From Flavobacterium psychrophilum (lineage in GTDB: Bacteria; Bacteroidota; Bacteroidia; Flavobacteriales; Flavobacteriaceae): DNA of 35,190 bases. Position numbers and translations under genes: made by a program. This document shows positions 33,710 to 35,190 of this stretch, piece after piece. Location of the stretch: contig CAMCBB010000004.1 of NCBI GenBank assembly GCA_945872875.1, positions 1 to 35,190 of the forward strand, in the 5' to 3' direction. The notes under the pieces were generated by a model, which saw nothing but the letters and a program-made list of their open reading frames with translations, did not search any database and was not told where the DNA came from. Position 1 is the stretch's first letter; each line of letters begins with the position of its first letter.

Positions 33710-35190
33710 TTAAAATGTAGCCTTCAAGCTAACATGCACCACCGAGTTGGATAATTGTATCGCTTGATCTTTTGTGCTTCCGTTGGCGTAAACAAAATTA
33801 AATAATCCGTTTTTGGTAAGTAACCCAAAACCAAATCCCAAGCCAAGTAGATTGCCGTTTAAGTTGGTTGTTTTGTCTTGAAAATGAGCATAATCCATTA
33901 TTGAGTGGAGGTAGATGCTTGGCGAAAGCACCAATCGGTATTCGGTGAGTAAAGAGGAAAACAAATTTCCTTGCAAGCTATTTTCATTAAAACCTCTAAT
34001 AGAGTTGATTCCACCAAATCTATAAAGTTCATTTGTTATGTATTCATCACTTTGAAGATAGTAATTGTTGCTTTTAATGTTTATTATATTTTTCTGATTT
34101 AAGTAAAAGTTATGGCTAACATTTAAGCTTCCGAAAAACTGATTGTTACTTTGAAATTTAGAATTACGACTTCCAGCTCCAATTTTAATGTTAATGTTAC
34201 TTTTGTCAGGGAATAAAAAATCATCTTCTTTATAAGCTATAAATTCAAAGTTGCTTGTGTAGAATTTATTTGTAAAATCGCTTAACAATAAGGAGTTGCT
34301 ATTTTTTATGTCACTAGATTCTGCCGATTGATAGCCAAGATACAAACGGGTATTGTAATTGAAATAATACCCAAAATCAATTGCTGTTTGTGTATTTTGA
34401 AACGTACTATCTTGTTTAAAAATATGCAACTGCACTTTCATTCCAATTGGGCTTTTAAAAACATACGGAATTTCAGCGCCTACACGAAATGTCTTTTGGT
34501 CTTGACCGTTGCTTTTCCAATATAGTTCTAATTTTTCGCCACTATTCATGGCATTGTTTAAAGTTAAATCTAAGTATCCGTTAAATATCAACTTCCTATT
34601 TTCGTTATTTGTAAAACCAATAAAACCATCAAACGAATTTGACTTTGCCTTTTCTACATATACAAATACTTTGGTCGAGTCTTTGGTGAATAAAATTTCT
34701 GGATATTTAGTTTGTTTAACAAACTGAAACTGCGAAATGTCTTTATATAACTTGTCTAAATTTGTTTGATTAAAAATCCGTTTCTTGTAAAGTCGCTTTA
34801 AGTTGTTTTTATGACCTTCCGGGAATTTATCATAACCATTAATTACAATATCGTTCAGTTGCCTTTTCTTGTCCGAGGTTATACTTAAACTAGCAGTCAC
34901 AAAATTGCTATGTTTTTTAAGATTCTTCAATTGCACTTTTGCCATAGAGAACCCCGCCGTTTCCAACTTTTTTATGGCATGATTTAAAAAGGCTTCGCTT
35001 TCGCCAAATGGCAACTTTAAAGTATCGTTTTTTACGGTGTTCAAATTCCAATTACTCAACTCCAAATTTTTACCTATATATATATGTATGAAATTTGTTT
35101 TTGCACCTATATTATATAGGTATAAAAAAGTGCTGTCGTTTACCTTTTTATTTTCTATTAATTGGTGTTCTAAAAATCCTACTTGGGATA
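33710..35190 (-). CDS. Omp85/BamA-like outer-membrane protein, C-terminal part (cut by window edge)
   Basis: The minus-strand frame stays open from the stop at 33710 to the last base, so the gene begins outside the window. A TTG at 35065 could be mistaken for its start, but 41 further in-frame codons without a stop precede it. The N-terminal portion (VKNDTLKLPFGESEAFLNHAIKKLETAGFSMAKVQL and RQLNDIVINGYDKFPEGHKNNLKRLYKKRIFN) looks like POTRA domains. The rest is alternating beta strands with a final strand VVHVSLKATF ending in phenylalanine, the usual barrel-insertion signal. RGFNEN near the C-terminus resembles the conserved VRGF loop of the Omp85 family. It could be a BamA- or TamA-type protein or a specialised member; its exact role is unknown. 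Confidence 0.75.
   Translation of the reverse strand, partial: SQVGFLEHQLIENKKVNDSTFLYLYNIGAKTNFIHIYIGKNLELSNWNLNTVKNDTLKLPFGESEAFLNHAIKKLETAGFSMAKVQLKNLKKHSNFVTASLSITSDKKRQLNDIVINGYDKFPEGHKNNLKRLYKKRIFNQTNLDKLYKDISQFQFVKQTKYPEILFTKDSTKVFVYVEKAKSNSFDGFIGFTNNENRKLIFNGYLDLTLNNAMNSGEKLELYWKSNGQDQKTFRVGAEIPYVFKSPIGMKVQLHIFKQDSTFQNTQTAIDFGYYFNYNTRLYLGYQSAESSDIKNSNSLLLSDFTNKFYTSNFEFIAYKEDDFLFPDKSNINIKIGAGSRNSKFQSNNQFFGSLNVSHNFYLNQKNIINIKSNNYYLQSDEYITNELYRFGGINSIRGFNENSLQGNLFSSLLTEYRLVLSPSIYLHSIMDYAHFQDKTTNLNGNLLGLGFGFGLLTKNGLFNFVYANGSTKDQAIQLSNSVVHVSLKATF

Noticed and set aside
1..35190. CRISPR arrays, insertion sequences, phage or restriction genes, tRNA or rRNA genes
   Set aside because: No regularly spaced direct repeats, transposase or integrase motifs, or RNA-gene-like cloverleafs were seen in the short intergenic regions.

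Overview
The window reads as a chromosomal core segment of a Bacteroidota bacterium, most likely a Flavobacteriaceae member close to Flavobacterium. The grounds are AT-rich DNA, a SusC/SusD outer-membrane pair, an S46 dipeptidyl-peptidase, a group III truncated haemoglobin, and repeated promoter boxes of the Bacteroidota form TAnnTTTG, rather than TATAAT, in front of genes. The genus is an inference. Coding density is high: no gap exceeds 300 bases (the largest, 11568-11740, is 173). I see no rRNA, tRNA, CRISPR array, insertion sequence or phage gene.

Layout. 1-2790: the 5' end of anmK (minus, cut by the window edge), then an acyl-CoA dehydrogenase, a short-chain dehydrogenase and a SprT-like metalloprotein (plus). 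2880-5459: manC (plus) meets a convergent mlaF-mlaE lipid-transport pair (minus). 5549-8594 (minus): a family 2 glycosyltransferase joined to a methyltransferase, a KAS III enzyme and a truncated haemoglobin. 8724-11567: gcvP (minus). 11741-12514: a UbiA-like membrane protein (plus). 12545-16907 (minus): M3 oligopeptidase, purE, purK and an all-helical protein of unknown function. 17006-19280 (plus): hpt, adk, obg. 19455-25927 (plus): S46 peptidase, then a tight run of TPR protein, mpl, radC, a YjjG-like phosphatase and a secreted unknown. 25924-27201: rarA (minus). 27367-28137: rhomboid protease (plus). 28134-35190 (minus): rlmB-like methyltransferase, SusD, SusC and an Omp85-like barrel protein that runs off the right edge.

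How the genes work together. Nucleotide metabolism is the clearest theme: purK-purE for de novo purines, hpt for salvage and adk for nucleotide balance, followed by the ribosome GTPase Obg. The cell envelope is the second theme: anmK and mpl recycle peptidoglycan, manC supplies GDP-mannose, mlaEF moves phospholipids, and the right end carries SusCD and an Omp85-like protein. Peptide use (S46 and M3 peptidases) and glycine breakdown (gcvP) fit a protein-eating lifestyle.

The window is mostly ordinary. The items that most deserve a second look are a structured intergenic element at 14611-14686 that resembles repeats I recall from flavobacterial genomes; a pattern in which the -7 promoter box ends exactly 4 bases before the start codon at three genes, suggesting leaderless messages; a UbiA-like protein lacking its first Asp motif; an unknown helical protein just upstream of purKE; and a SusCD pair with no degradative enzymes, beside an Omp85-like gene whose true start lies outside the window. 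I did not find a convincing new multi-gene system.
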